From Dyella_B sp036746095 (GTDB lineage Bacteria; Pseudomonadota; Gammaproteobacteria; Xanthomonadales; Rhodanobacteraceae): 64,000 nucleotides of DNA. This document shows positions 49,901-58,314 of the stretch, piece by piece. Each line of letters starts with the position of its first letter. Within the stretch, counting starts at the first letter, position 1. The notes beneath the pieces are model-generated. The model did no database searches. It saw only the letters and a program-made list of their open reading frames with translations, and was not told the origin of the DNA. The stretch covers positions 124,001-188,000 of the forward strand of contig NZ_DAIOEU010000002.1 of NCBI RefSeq assembly GCF_036746095.1. The letters are read 5' to 3'. A program made the translations under genes and the position numbers.

Positions 49901-50938
49901 ATGACCGATTCCAGCTTGCGCCTGCCGGCCGAATGGGAGCCGCAGGCCGCCGTGTTGATTGCCTGGCCGCATGACGGCACCGACTGGGCCGAGCGGCTCG
50001 AACAGGTGGAATCCACCTACGTCGCGCTGGCCGCGGCAATCACGCGTTTCCAATCGCTGATCATCGTGGTGGCCGATGCCGCGTTGCGCGCGCATGCCAC
50101 GGCGAAGCTGCAAGTGGCGCATGCGGACCTCTCGCGCATCCGTTTCGTGGAACTGCCCTACGACGATACCTGGCTGCGCGATTCCGGTCCGATCACGTTG
50201 CGCGGCGATGACCGTCGTTTCCAACTTACCGATTTCCGCTTCACCGGCTGGGGCGGCAAGTTCGGCGCCGAGCAGGATGATGCGCTGATCGCCGGGCTGG
50301 TGGAGGCAGGCGTATTTGGTTCCGCCGACCATCAACGCATCGATTGGGCGCTGGAAGGCGGCGGTATCGAGAGCGATGGCCTCGGCACCATCCTCACCAC
50401 ATGGCGCTGCCTTGCGCAGCGGCATCCGGAGCAATCGCGCGAGGACATGAGCAACATCCTGCGCGACAGCCTGCATGCCAAGCGCGTACTATGGCTCGAT
50501 TACGGCTATCTGGAAGGTGACGACACCGACGCGCACATCGACACGCTGGCGCGCTTTGCGCCGGACGACCGCATCGTTTATCAGGCTTGCGACGATACCG
50601 GCGACGTACACCACGCCGAATTGCAGCGCATGGGCGAGGAACTGGCTGCGTTGCGCACGCCGGATGGCAAACCCTACACGCTGTATCCATTGCCCTGGGC
50701 CAAGCCGATCATCGATGGCGGTCGCCGCCTGGCTGCGTCTTACGCGAATTACCTGATCGTCAACGGCGCAGTACTGGTTCCGGCTTATGGCGACACTGCC
50801 GACAACGAGGCCGCGCGCATCATCGGTGAAGCGCATCCTGGCCGCGCCGTCGTGCAAGTCCCCTGCCGCCCCTTGATCTGGCAAAACGGCAGCTTGCATT
50901 GCATCACCATGCAATTGCCGGCGGGGTTGCTGGGCTGA
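49901..50938 (+). CDS. aguA: Agmatine deiminase
   Basis: The start at 49901 gives 345 residues. It belongs to the guanidino-group-modifying (PF04371) family, which turns agmatine into N-carbamoylputrescine and ammonia. Conserved blocks: EWEPQAAVLIAWPHDGTDW, DDTWLRDSGPI, ALEGGGIESDGLGTIL, DDTDAHIDTLARF (catalytic His), and the nucleophile Cys334 in GSLHCITMQ. aguB lies 1.5 kb downstream, giving the two-step route to putrescine. Confidence 0.94.
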   Translation: MTDSSLRLPAEWEPQAAVLIAWPHDGTDWAERLEQVESTYVALAAAITRFQSLIIVVADAALRAHATAKLQVAHADLSRIRFVELPYDDTWLRDSGPITLRGDDRRFQLTDFRFTGWGGKFGAEQDDALIAGLVEAGVFGSADHQRIDWALEGGGIESDGLGTILTTWRCLAQRHPEQSREDMSNILRDSLHAKRVLWLDYGYLEGDDTDAHIDTLARFAPDDRIVYQACDDTGDVHHAELQRMGEELAALRTPDGKPYTLYPLPWAKPIIDGGRRLAASYANYLIVNGAVLVPAYGDTADNEAARIIGEAHPGRAVVQVPCRPLIWQNGSLHCITMQLPAGLLG

Positions 50939-50951
50939 TCCAGCACGCCGC

Positions 50952-51704
50952 ATGAGCGTCGCGCTTCTCAACTTCCATGCCCGGCGCCGGCAGCGCATGG
51001 CTGCGGTGCCGTTCGGTGACTTCATCGTGGCGCGCATCCGCGCCGGACAGAAACGACTGGCGGACGGAGTGCGGCGTGAAGCTGTCGACGTGGGCCACTA
51101 TCTGGTGGTCACGCCCGGCATGCTGCTGAATGTGGAAAACCTGCCGGCCAGCGACAGCCCCTATCTCTCCAGCTGCGTGGCGGTGTCGCGCGGAGTGCTG
51201 CTGGAAAAGCAATGGCCGGCGGATGCTGCGCCGGTCACATGGGCGGTATTGCCGCCCTCCCCGGCCTTGGATCAGTCGTTTGCGCATGTGGAACTCGGCC
51301 TGCGGCAGCAATTGCCGCAAGCGGTGCTGGTGCATCGCGTGCGTGAGTTGCTGGAAGCGTTGGATCTGAGTGGCTTCCGCCCAGTACCGATGCAAGCGCC
51401 CGCGATGGCCGAGCGTGTGCGCATGCTGCTGGCAGAGATACCGGACAAGGCATGGCAAGCCGACGCGATGGCTGCGCAGCTGGCGATGAGCGTGGCGACC
51501 TTGCGTCGCAAGCTGGCCGCCGAGAACACGAGTTTTCGCGCCGTGCTGGAAGAAGTACGCCTTGCCCGGGCGCTTACCTTGATCCAGACCACGTCGCAGC
51601 CGCTCAAGCGCATTGCGGAAGATTGCGGTTATCTCTCGCCATCACGTTTTGCCGCGAGATTTCGCCTGCGTTTCGGCACGCTACCTTCCGAGCTGCGCGG
51701 GTAG
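50952..51704 (+). CDS. AraC-family transcriptional regulator
   Basis: This 250-residue protein has an N-terminal sensor region with the AraC_N type layout (VGHYLVVTPGMLLNVENLPASDSPYLSSCVAV). Two C-terminal helix-turn-helix units follow: WQADAMAAQLAMSVATLRRKLAAENTSF and LKRIAEDCGYLSPSRFAARFRLRFGTLP. It starts 13 bp after aguA and is probably co-transcribed. It may regulate the agu genes, but the ligand is not evident. Confidence 0.88.
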   Translation: MSVALLNFHARRRQRMAAVPFGDFIVARIRAGQKRLADGVRREAVDVGHYLVVTPGMLLNVENLPASDSPYLSSCVAVSRGVLLEKQWPADAAPVTWAVLPPSPALDQSFAHVELGLRQQLPQAVLVHRVRELLEALDLSGFRPVPMQAPAMAERVRMLLAEIPDKAWQADAMAAQLAMSVATLRRKLAAENTSFRAVLEEVRLARALTLIQTTSQPLKRIAEDCGYLSPSRFAARFRLRFGTLPSELRG

Positions 51705-51824
51705 GCAAGGAAGGCTGGCGTTGAAGAAAGCATGAGCGTTTCGGGCGATTGATTGCGCGTGGCGTGGCAGGCCGATGCCAGATGCCTGCGTATTCTGCCG
51801 CTGTCCACAACACGAGTGCCTGTC

Positions 51825-52352
51825 ATGCTCCGTACGCTTGCTGTCTTCTTAGCCTTCAGTGCCGCCGCTGCTCACGCCGGGGATTTTTCCTTGCACGTCG
51901 ACGCGACCGACGCCACCGGCCATATCGCACCGGCATACACCTTCAATGGCTTCGGCTGCAGCGGGAAAAACCTTGCTCCCGCCATGCAGTGGCGAGGACA
52001 GCCGGCAGGCACGCGCAGCTTCGCGATGACGGTTTACGATCCGGATGCGCCGACCGGCAGCGGTTGGTGGCATTGGGTGGTGATCAATCTGCCCGCATCG
52101 ATCCATTCGTTGCCCGAAGGCGGTGCCTTGCCCACCGGCGCGCGCGGTGTGCATAACGACTTCGGCACCACCACCTGGGGCGGCCCCTGCCCGCCTGTGG
52201 GTGACAAGCCGCATCGCTATGTATTCACCGTCTACGCACTGGACGTTTCGCAGCTGGATGTTCCTGACCATGCCAGCGCGGCGCTGGCGGGTTTCATGGT
52301 GCACAGCCATGTGCTGGACAAGGCGCAACAGACCCTGACCTACGGGCGATAG
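51825..52352 (+). CDS. YbhB/YbcL-type PEBP (Raf kinase inhibitor-like) secreted protein
   Basis: The start at 51825 gives 175 residues with a signal peptide (LRTLAVFLAFSAAAAHA). PEBP-fold motifs: FSCSGKN-like FGCSGKNLAPAMQW, YDPDAPTGSGWWHWVVINLP (DPD ligand-binding loop), WGGPCPPVGDKPHRYVFTVYAL and a closing HVLDKAQQTLTY. PEBP proteins bind anionic ligands, and the bacterial role is unclear. It lies between the AraC gene and aguB. Confidence 0.92.
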   Translation: MLRTLAVFLAFSAAAAHAGDFSLHVDATDATGHIAPAYTFNGFGCSGKNLAPAMQWRGQPAGTRSFAMTVYDPDAPTGSGWWHWVVINLPASIHSLPEGGALPTGARGVHNDFGTTTWGGPCPPVGDKPHRYVFTVYALDVSQLDVPDHASAALAGFMVHSHVLDKAQQTLTYGR

Positions 52353-52447
52353 ACATATCGTTGCGGGCGCAACCCCAGCCGGCGTTGGGATTGCGCACAT
52401 TCGCCTACACTATGCGTTTCTCGCCGCCAAGCGACCAGGAAACGCCC

Positions 52448-53338
52448 ATGACCCGCAAGACCCTCAAGGTTGCGCTGCTGCAGGAAACGCACCGTGGCAG
52501 CCGCGACGCCAATTTGGACGCCATCGAAGCTGGACTGCGCGAAGCCGCCGCAGCGGGGGCGCAACTCGTGCTGCTGCAGGAGCTGCACAACGGCCCGTAT
52601 TTCTGCCAGCACGAATCGGTCAACGAGTTCGACAACGCCGAGACCATTCCCGGCCACGGCACCGCACGCATCGGCAAGCTGGCGGAGGAACTGAAGCTGG
52701 TGGTGGTGTCGTCGCTGTTCGAAAAGCGCGCCGCCGGGCTCTATCACAACACCGCGGTGGTGTTCGATCGCTCTGCGACGATCGCCGGCAAATACCGCAA
52801 GATGCACATTCCGGACGATCCGGCATTCTATGAAAAGTTTTATTTCACACCGGGCGACCTGGGCTTTGAGCCGATCGACACTTCGGTGGGACGCCTCGGC
52901 GTGCTGGTGTGCTGGGACCAGTGGTATCCGGAAGCTGCACGCCTGATGGCGCTCGCCGGCGCCGAGCTGCTGCTTTATCCCACTGCGATCGGTTGGGATC
53001 CTGACGATGCGCAAGACGAAAAGGACCGCCAGCGCGAAGCGTGGATCACCGTCCAGCGCGGCCACGCCGTGGCGAACGGCATTCCGTTGCTGGCATGCAA
53101 CCGCACTGGCTACGAACCTGATCCGGCCGGCGTGGGTGCGGGCATCCAGTTCTGGGGCAACAGCTTCGTGGCCGGACCGCAGGGCGAATTCCTGGCCCAG
53201 GCGTGCTCCGACAAGCGCGAATTGCTGATCGTCGAGGTCGACATGGCGCGCAGCGAGCACGTGCGGCGGATCTGGCCGTTCCTGCGCGATCGGCGGATCG
53301 ATGCGTATGGCGATCTACTGAAGCGCTTCCGCGATTGA
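52448..53338 (+). CDS. aguB: N-carbamoylputrescine amidase
   Basis: This 296-residue nitrilase-superfamily enzyme converts N-carbamoylputrescine to putrescine. Catalytic Glu lies in LVLLQELHNGPYFCQ, Lys in GKYRKMHIPDDP and Cys155 in GVLVCWDQWYPEAARLMALAGAE. The sequence FCQHES and the DP-rich YEKFYFTPGD stretch are typical of plant-type AguB. It pairs with aguA upstream for arginine-derived putrescine synthesis. Confidence 0.95.
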   Translation: MTRKTLKVALLQETHRGSRDANLDAIEAGLREAAAAGAQLVLLQELHNGPYFCQHESVNEFDNAETIPGHGTARIGKLAEELKLVVVSSLFEKRAAGLYHNTAVVFDRSATIAGKYRKMHIPDDPAFYEKFYFTPGDLGFEPIDTSVGRLGVLVCWDQWYPEAARLMALAGAELLLYPTAIGWDPDDAQDEKDRQREAWITVQRGHAVANGIPLLACNRTGYEPDPAGVGAGIQFWGNSFVAGPQGEFLAQACSDKRELLIVEVDMARSEHVRRIWPFLRDRRIDAYGDLLKRFRD

Positions 53339-53493
53339 TAACTGCAAATCCGGCATCGCCGTGCGCGTAAAAGCTGGCATTGTCGTCCCAGTCGGCGAAG
53401 ATCGGCCAAATCCTCATCTTTTCAAAGGCAAGCTTGCACTGGGCACCCCGAATCTCCATGCTGGGTGTCCCCCTGTCACCTGCATTACCCCGC

Positions 53494-54726
53494 ATGAGCG
53501 TCCCCGAAACCCACCTGCCCACCAAGCCTGACCTGAGCGGCCAGCCGATCGAGCGCGTGCAGCGCGATGGCGTGGAGTATGTGGTGCTGGGCACGGCCCA
53601 TGTGTCACGTGCCAGCGTGGACGCGGTGAAGGCGTTGTTGGCGAGTGAATCGTTCGATGCCATCGCAGTGGAATTGTGCGAAAGCCGTGCGCAGGGCATG
53701 CGCGATCCGGAAGCCTTCAAGCAGATGGACCTGTTCCGCGTGATCCGCGAGGGCAAGGCCGGCATGGTGGCAGCGAGCCTGGTGCTGTCCACCTTCCAGA
53801 AACGCCTGGCCGATCAGTACGGCATCCAGCCCGGCGCCGAAATGAAAGCGGCGATGGATGGCGCGGCCGAACTCAATGTGCCGCTATGGCTGGTCGATCG
53901 CGAAGTGGGCACCACGCTCAAGCGCGCCTGGCACAGCGTGGGTTTCTGGCAGCGCTTCGGCCTGCTCGGCGGCATGCTGGCCAGCGTGTTCGAGCGCGAG
54001 ACGATCGACGAGAAGGAAATCGAGAAGCTCAAACAAGGCGACATGCTGGAAAGCGCCTTCAGCGAATTTGCCAACGAATCGGCGCCGCTGTATCGCAGCC
54101 TGATCGCCGAACGCGACGCTTACATGGCAGCGCGTCTGCGCGAGGAGGCCGGGCGTTCCGTCACCGCCAACCCGTGCAAGGTACTGGTGGTGATCGGCGC
54201 AGGACACTTGAAAGGCCTGGGTGAACACTTGCGCATCCAGCAGGCCGATCCGAGCGACACCGTGGCGGAACTGGCCAAGGCACCGCCCAAGGCGAAGTGG
54301 CCCAAATGGCTGGCGGTCGGCCTCGTGCTGCTGGTGTTTGCGGCGATCGGCTACGCCTTCCATCGCAACACGGCGCTGGGCGCGCAGGCCTTGCGCGACT
54401 GGGTGCTGTTTACCGGCGGCTTCTCGGCAATTGGCGCACTGCTGGCACGTGCCCATCCATTGAGCATCATCGCCGCCTTCATAGCCGGGCCGATCAAGCC
54501 GTTCCGTCCGGGCATTCCGTCCGGTGGCATCAGCGCCATGGTCGAGGCATGGGTGCGCCGGCCGCGCGTGGCGGATTTCGAAAACCTGCGCGACGACATC
54601 GTGCACTGGAGCGGCTGGTGGACCAACCGCGTGGCGCGCACGTTGCTCAACTTCTTCCTGGTTTGCCTGGGCACCATCGTCGGTGAGTACACCGCCGGCA
54701 TCCACATTCTCAAGAACCTGTTCTGA
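53494..54726 (+). CDS. TraB/GumN-family membrane protein
   Basis: The start at 53494 gives 410 residues. The TraB-type domain opens with VEYVVLGTAHVSRASVDAVK and SFDAIAVELCESRAQGM and closes with KVLVVIGAGHLKGL; the GTAHxS and GAGHxxG motifs suggest metal-dependent hydrolase chemistry. The last ~140 residues hold four hydrophobic helices. Family members include enterococcal TraB (pheromone shutdown), but the substrate here is unknown. Longer starts are possible. Confidence 0.88.
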   Translation: MSVPETHLPTKPDLSGQPIERVQRDGVEYVVLGTAHVSRASVDAVKALLASESFDAIAVELCESRAQGMRDPEAFKQMDLFRVIREGKAGMVAASLVLSTFQKRLADQYGIQPGAEMKAAMDGAAELNVPLWLVDREVGTTLKRAWHSVGFWQRFGLLGGMLASVFERETIDEKEIEKLKQGDMLESAFSEFANESAPLYRSLIAERDAYMAARLREEAGRSVTANPCKVLVVIGAGHLKGLGEHLRIQQADPSDTVAELAKAPPKAKWPKWLAVGLVLLVFAAIGYAFHRNTALGAQALRDWVLFTGGFSAIGALLARAHPLSIIAAFIAGPIKPFRPGIPSGGISAMVEAWVRRPRVADFENLRDDIVHWSGWWTNRVARTLLNFFLVCLGTIVGEYTAGIHILKNLF

Positions 54727-54856
54727 TTGGCGGCGATGCGCGGCTTTTTGTCGCGACCCATGCGCTCGCATCGCCCATTGTGACGGCTCCGGAGCAGCCT
54801 CTATACTCGGCTGAAGTACGTTGCACGCATCCGCTGGAACCTTGGGGATCCTTTTG

Positions 54857-55189
54857 ATGATTCGATTGCAATTGTTTGGCCTGGCCGCCATCACTGCTGC
54901 TGTCCTGTTTTGTTCCAGCTCTGCCCATGCCACGGGCGACAAGAAAAACGGCCGTACCCTCGTCTATACCTGCAATGGTTGCCATGGCGTTCCCGGCACC
55001 AACAACGCGTACCCGCAATATCCGGTGCCGAAGATCGCAGGGCAGAACGAGCAATACCTGATCAGCGCGTTGCATGAATACAAATCGGGCGATCGCACGC
55101 ATCCGACCATGATGGCGCAGGCGCAGAGCCTCTCCGATCAGGAGATCCAGGATATTGCCGCTTATCTTTCCAGCATTGCTGCCAAGTAA
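54857..55189 (+). CDS. Class I c-type cytochrome
   Basis: This 110-residue protein has a signal peptide (ending about SSAHA). The haem motif is CNGCH (Cys39, Cys42, His43), and a Met near MMAQAQ is the likely axial ligand. The closing helix LSDQEIQDIAAYLSSI is typical of single-haem cytochromes related to c4/c5 types. It is exported and matured in the periplasm. It lies 21 bp before the next cytochrome gene and so forms a pair. Confidence 0.92.
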   Translation: MIRLQLFGLAAITAAVLFCSSSAHATGDKKNGRTLVYTCNGCHGVPGTNNAYPQYPVPKIAGQNEQYLISALHEYKSGDRTHPTMMAQAQSLSDQEIQDIAAYLSSIAAK

Positions 55190-55210
55190 CAGCTCAAGGA
55201 TTCCATCTGC

Positions 55211-55561
55211 ATGAAACGCACGCTCACGCTGCTCTCGTTCGGTATGGCTCTTGCGCTGGTGTCGGCGCCGCTGCTGGCCGGCGGCGATGCGGCAAACGGC
55301 AAATCCAAGGCAGCCGCCTGTTTTGCTTGCCATGGTGCGGACGGCAATGCTGTCGATCCGCAATATCCGCGCCTGGCCGGCCAGTACTTTGGCTACATCC
55401 AGCAGGCCTTGCACGAATACAAGGACGGTCGCCGCAACAACCCGATCATGAAGGGTTTCGCCGCGACGCTATCGGATCAGGATATCGACGATATCGCCAC
55501 GTATTACTCAACGTTGCCGACGAAGATGGATACGTTGAAAGGTCACGTGCAGGGCGATTGA
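55211..55561 (+). CDS. Class I c-type cytochrome
   Basis: This 116-residue protein has a signal peptide (ending near PLLAGG), haem motif CFACH (Cys37, Cys40, His41), likely Met ligand in NPIMKGFAATLSD and terminal helix DQDIDDIATYYSTLP. It is related to the preceding cytochrome, with the same LHEYKxGxRxxPxM block, so the two look like a tandem duplication. They could act together as a di-cytochrome electron carrier. Confidence 0.92.
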   Translation: MKRTLTLLSFGMALALVSAPLLAGGDAANGKSKAAACFACHGADGNAVDPQYPRLAGQYFGYIQQALHEYKDGRRNNPIMKGFAATLSDQDIDDIATYYSTLPTKMDTLKGHVQGD

Positions 55562-55583
55562 TCGCTCTCGCGATGTAATGGCC

Positions 55584-55608
55584 GTCATTCCCGCGAAGCG
55601 GGAATGAC
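55584..55608. repeat. Minimal REP-like palindrome after the cytochrome genes
   Basis: GTCATTCCCGC-GAA-GCGGGAATGAC, 22 bp past the cytochrome stop. This compact hairpin is the smallest copy of the family in the window. Confidence 0.75.
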
Positions 55609-55656
55609 GGCCTTGAGGATAGATGGATGTAAACGGGTGACAGCCACCTCGTTACA

Positions 55657-56265
55657 TCACCCCATCGCAGACTGCCCTTCGTTCTTGCTGTAGTACGGAT
55701 TGGCGCCGCCCTTGTGGTCAGTGGCATCACGCACTGCGGTGATTTCCGGCACGCGTTCGCGTAGCGTTTTTTCCACGCCGTGCTTGAGCGTGACATCGAC
55801 CATGCCGCAGCCGTGGCAGCCGCCGCCGAATTGCAGTACGACCACGCCATCGGCATCCACTTCCAGCAGGCTCACGCGTCCGCCGTGCGCGGCAATGCGC
55901 GGATTCACTTCGGCTTCGAGCACGTAGCGCACGCGCTCAACCAGGCCTGCGTCCGTCCCCGGCAATTGGCCCTTGATCTTCGGCGCCCGGATGTTCAACT
56001 GGCCGCCAGTCTGGCTCGGCTCGTAATCGATGGTGGCGTTTTCCAGCCACGACGCGCTGTCGCCTTCGATGTAGAAATTGAAGCCTTGGCACTCCACCGT
56101 CCACTCGCCGCCGGTGAGCTCCTGCGGTTCGCAGAATTCCAGTTCGCAATCGGCAGCTGGGGTGCCCGGGGAAGTGACGCGCAGGCGGATGCCCAGCCCA
56201 TCGATGCCTTGCTGGGCGAGTAAGCGCAGGAAATGCTGTTGCGCGCGTTCGGAAATCTCGATCAT
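55657..56265 (-). CDS. nfuA: Fe-S biogenesis protein NfuA
   Basis: ATG 56265 (MIEISERAQQHFLRLL) is the family start; a GTG four codons upstream also exists. The 202 residues comprise a degenerate A-type domain followed by the Nfu domain with the cluster-binding CHGC (GGGCHGCGMVDVTLKHGVEKTLRERVPEI). NfuA carries [4Fe-4S] clusters to apo-proteins, especially under stress. It converges on the cytochrome genes. Confidence 0.96.
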   Translation of the reverse strand: MIEISERAQQHFLRLLAQQGIDGLGIRLRVTSPGTPAADCELEFCEPQELTGGEWTVECQGFNFYIEGDSASWLENATIDYEPSQTGGQLNIRAPKIKGQLPGTDAGLVERVRYVLEAEVNPRIAAHGGRVSLLEVDADGVVVLQFGGGCHGCGMVDVTLKHGVEKTLRERVPEITAVRDATDHKGGANPYYSKNEGQSAMG

Positions 56266-56423
56266 GCCTGTGTTCACTTAGCTGTGTAGCTGTGTAGGTC
56301 GGGTTAGCGCGGCGCGACGGGGCGTCGTCGATACTGCACCATTTTAGTCCTGTTTCGCGCGAATGTTCGCTTTCGCCGTTTTCGCGTACAGTTCCCGCGT
56401 TTGAGCATACGACGGAGATCGCT

Positions 56424-56765
56424 ATGAATGCCCAACCGCTATCCGCCCAGCACTGCCAGCCGCGTAAAGGCAAAGAGCATGCGCTGGACGAAGCAGCCAT
56501 CGCCGCGCTGCTGCCGCTGGTGCCGGGCTGGAAGCTCGGTGCGGGAGGCAATGCCCTGGTGAAGGATTTCCGCTTCGACAACTTCCATCGCACGCTAGGC
56601 TTTATCAATGCGGTGGGCTTCATGGCCAACCATGAGGATCACCATCCGGATATCGAGGCAGGCTACGGCCATTGCAAGCTGCGCTGGTCCACGCACGACG
56701 TGGGTGGCCTGTCGTTGAACGATTTCATCTGCGCCGCGCGCGTCGACGCTCTGCTCGAACGTTGA
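56424..56765 (+). CDS. phhB: Pterin-4a-carbinolamine dehydratase
   Basis: This 113-residue enzyme dehydrates 4a-hydroxytetrahydrobiopterin after phenylalanine hydroxylation. The signature NHEDHHPDIEAGYGHCKLRWSTHDVGGLS holds the catalytic histidines, and FRFDNFHRTLGFINAVGFMA precedes it. No phenylalanine hydroxylase is in the window. The stop overlaps the next frame by TTGA. Confidence 0.94.
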   Translation: MNAQPLSAQHCQPRKGKEHALDEAAIAALLPLVPGWKLGAGGNALVKDFRFDNFHRTLGFINAVGFMANHEDHHPDIEAGYGHCKLRWSTHDVGGLSLNDFICAARVDALLER

Positions 56766-58285
56766 TCCCCACCAGGCGGCTTCCGGCGGCGTTGATCTGC
56801 GCCGGCTACGTGCTGGTCGCGCTGGCGGGCTGTCTTGCGCTTGGTCGCTTGGCGGCGACCGTCGCCGCCACGCAATTGCTGGACCAGGCGCAACAGCAGC
56901 TCGCGCGAGTGGAAGCCAACCAGCCGCTTTGGCAATGGACACTGCGCAAACCGCGCGACCTGGTGGCAGGTCGCGCTTTCGGCAACGCAACGGTAGCGCG
57001 GGGCGACGATGCATTGCGCATCACCAGCCAAGACGGCACGCCGTTTGAACTGGGCTTGCCGGTTGCGTGGTCGCTCGACCTGAAGCATTGGCCGGTCTTG
57101 CAGTTGCAGTTGCAGTTGCAGAGCGACTCGCCCGGCGAGCTCGGCCTGGTATGGCAAGGTCGCGGCCGGACACCTGCTTGCCTGGCGCCGCTAGCCGAGG
57201 TGCTGACCCCGCACACCGGCAGTGTGCATGTCGATTTGCGCGCCTTGACCTGGCGCAGCGCCACAGCCGGGGCTTGTGCGACGCCGGGCATCGCGCAGAT
57301 GCTCCGCTTGCGCATCCAGATACCCCGGGAAGCAAGCGTGCGCATCGCATCGGCGGCATTGCTCACTACCGAGCCGATGCCGCGCTTGCAAGACGTTGCG
57401 ATCGATTTGCCGCCACGCATTACGACACAGGGCCTCGACCGCCTCGGCGCACCCGCGCAAAACTGGCCAATGCCGCTGTTCCGTCTGCCTGAAGACAGCA
57501 GTGCGGAGGCCATGCTGGCGCTACGCGACGAGCTTCGCGGTCGCTGGCCAGCCGCATTGATCGTTCCAGCCGGCGAAACGCCGCACGCCAAACGGATGGT
57601 CCGCAGTTCTCCGGCATGGGCCTGGATCGCCTGCGTTCTTTATCTGGCTGCATTGACCTGGCTGGTATTGCGCCCGATCCAGGGTCCACTGCGCCCCTGG
57701 ATCGACATCGCCGGCTGCCTGCTCGGTCCCTTGTGGTTGATCATTGGGCTGCACTGGGGTTTGCGACCGACCCCCTTGGGCGTGATGGCCTTCGGCGGCG
57801 GCCTCGCTTATGCGTTGGCGATCGAGCGCCGCCATCTGCCGCGGCTCTGGCGCTGGCCTGAAGCGGGCCGCCATTGGCTGTGGCCGCTCGCGACACTGCC
57901 GGTCGCAGCACTACTTATTCTTGTCTACGGTCACTCGCTGCGTCCCTTGCTGCCGGGGCATGTGCTTGCCTATTTCGCCTGGGCCTGGTTGCAGCAATGG
58001 TTGATGCTGATCGTGCTGCTACGTCGCTTCGAGCAGATGCTGCCTCGACCGAACTGGGCCATCGTGCCGGTGGCGCTGGTATTTGCGCTATTGCACACCC
58101 CTAACGGAACGCTGATGCAGCTGTGCTTTGTCGGCGAACTGTGGTGGGCGTGGTGCTTCATGCGCTCGCGCAGCGTATTGCCGATCGTGCTGGCGCACGC
58201 GGTCTGCGCTTTGCTGGTGGAATCGGGGCTCGCTGGAGGGACGCTGCTGCGCTCACTCGAAGTCAGCGCGCGCTTCTTTTTGTAG
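56762..58285 (+). CDS. CPBP-type membrane protein with atypical active-site motif
   Basis: The best start is TTG 56762, overlapping the phhB stop (TTGA), giving 507 residues; longer frames begin inside phhB. One N-terminal transmembrane helix is followed by a periplasmic region of about 260 residues, then six or more helices. The last ~110 residues follow the CPBP (Abi) protease layout with ALLHTPNGT near 443 and VLAHAV near 476. Where EExxxR is expected, WLQQWLMLIVLLRR is found, so catalytic Glu residues are replaced by Gln. It may be a non-proteolytic or divergent member. Confidence 0.7.
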   Translation: MIPTRRLPAALICAGYVLVALAGCLALGRLAATVAATQLLDQAQQQLARVEANQPLWQWTLRKPRDLVAGRAFGNATVARGDDALRITSQDGTPFELGLPVAWSLDLKHWPVLQLQLQLQSDSPGELGLVWQGRGRTPACLAPLAEVLTPHTGSVHVDLRALTWRSATAGACATPGIAQMLRLRIQIPREASVRIASAALLTTEPMPRLQDVAIDLPPRITTQGLDRLGAPAQNWPMPLFRLPEDSSAEAMLALRDELRGRWPAALIVPAGETPHAKRMVRSSPAWAWIACVLYLAALTWLVLRPIQGPLRPWIDIAGCLLGPLWLIIGLHWGLRPTPLGVMAFGGGLAYALAIERRHLPRLWRWPEAGRHWLWPLATLPVAALLILVYGHSLRPLLPGHVLAYFAWAWLQQWLMLIVLLRRFEQMLPRPNWAIVPVALVFALLHTPNGTLMQLCFVGELWWAWCFMRSRSVLPIVLAHAVCALLVESGLAGGTLLRSLEVSARFFL

Positions 58286-58314
58286 GGTGGGTGAAGTCCC
58301 AGCCTCCATGGCGC

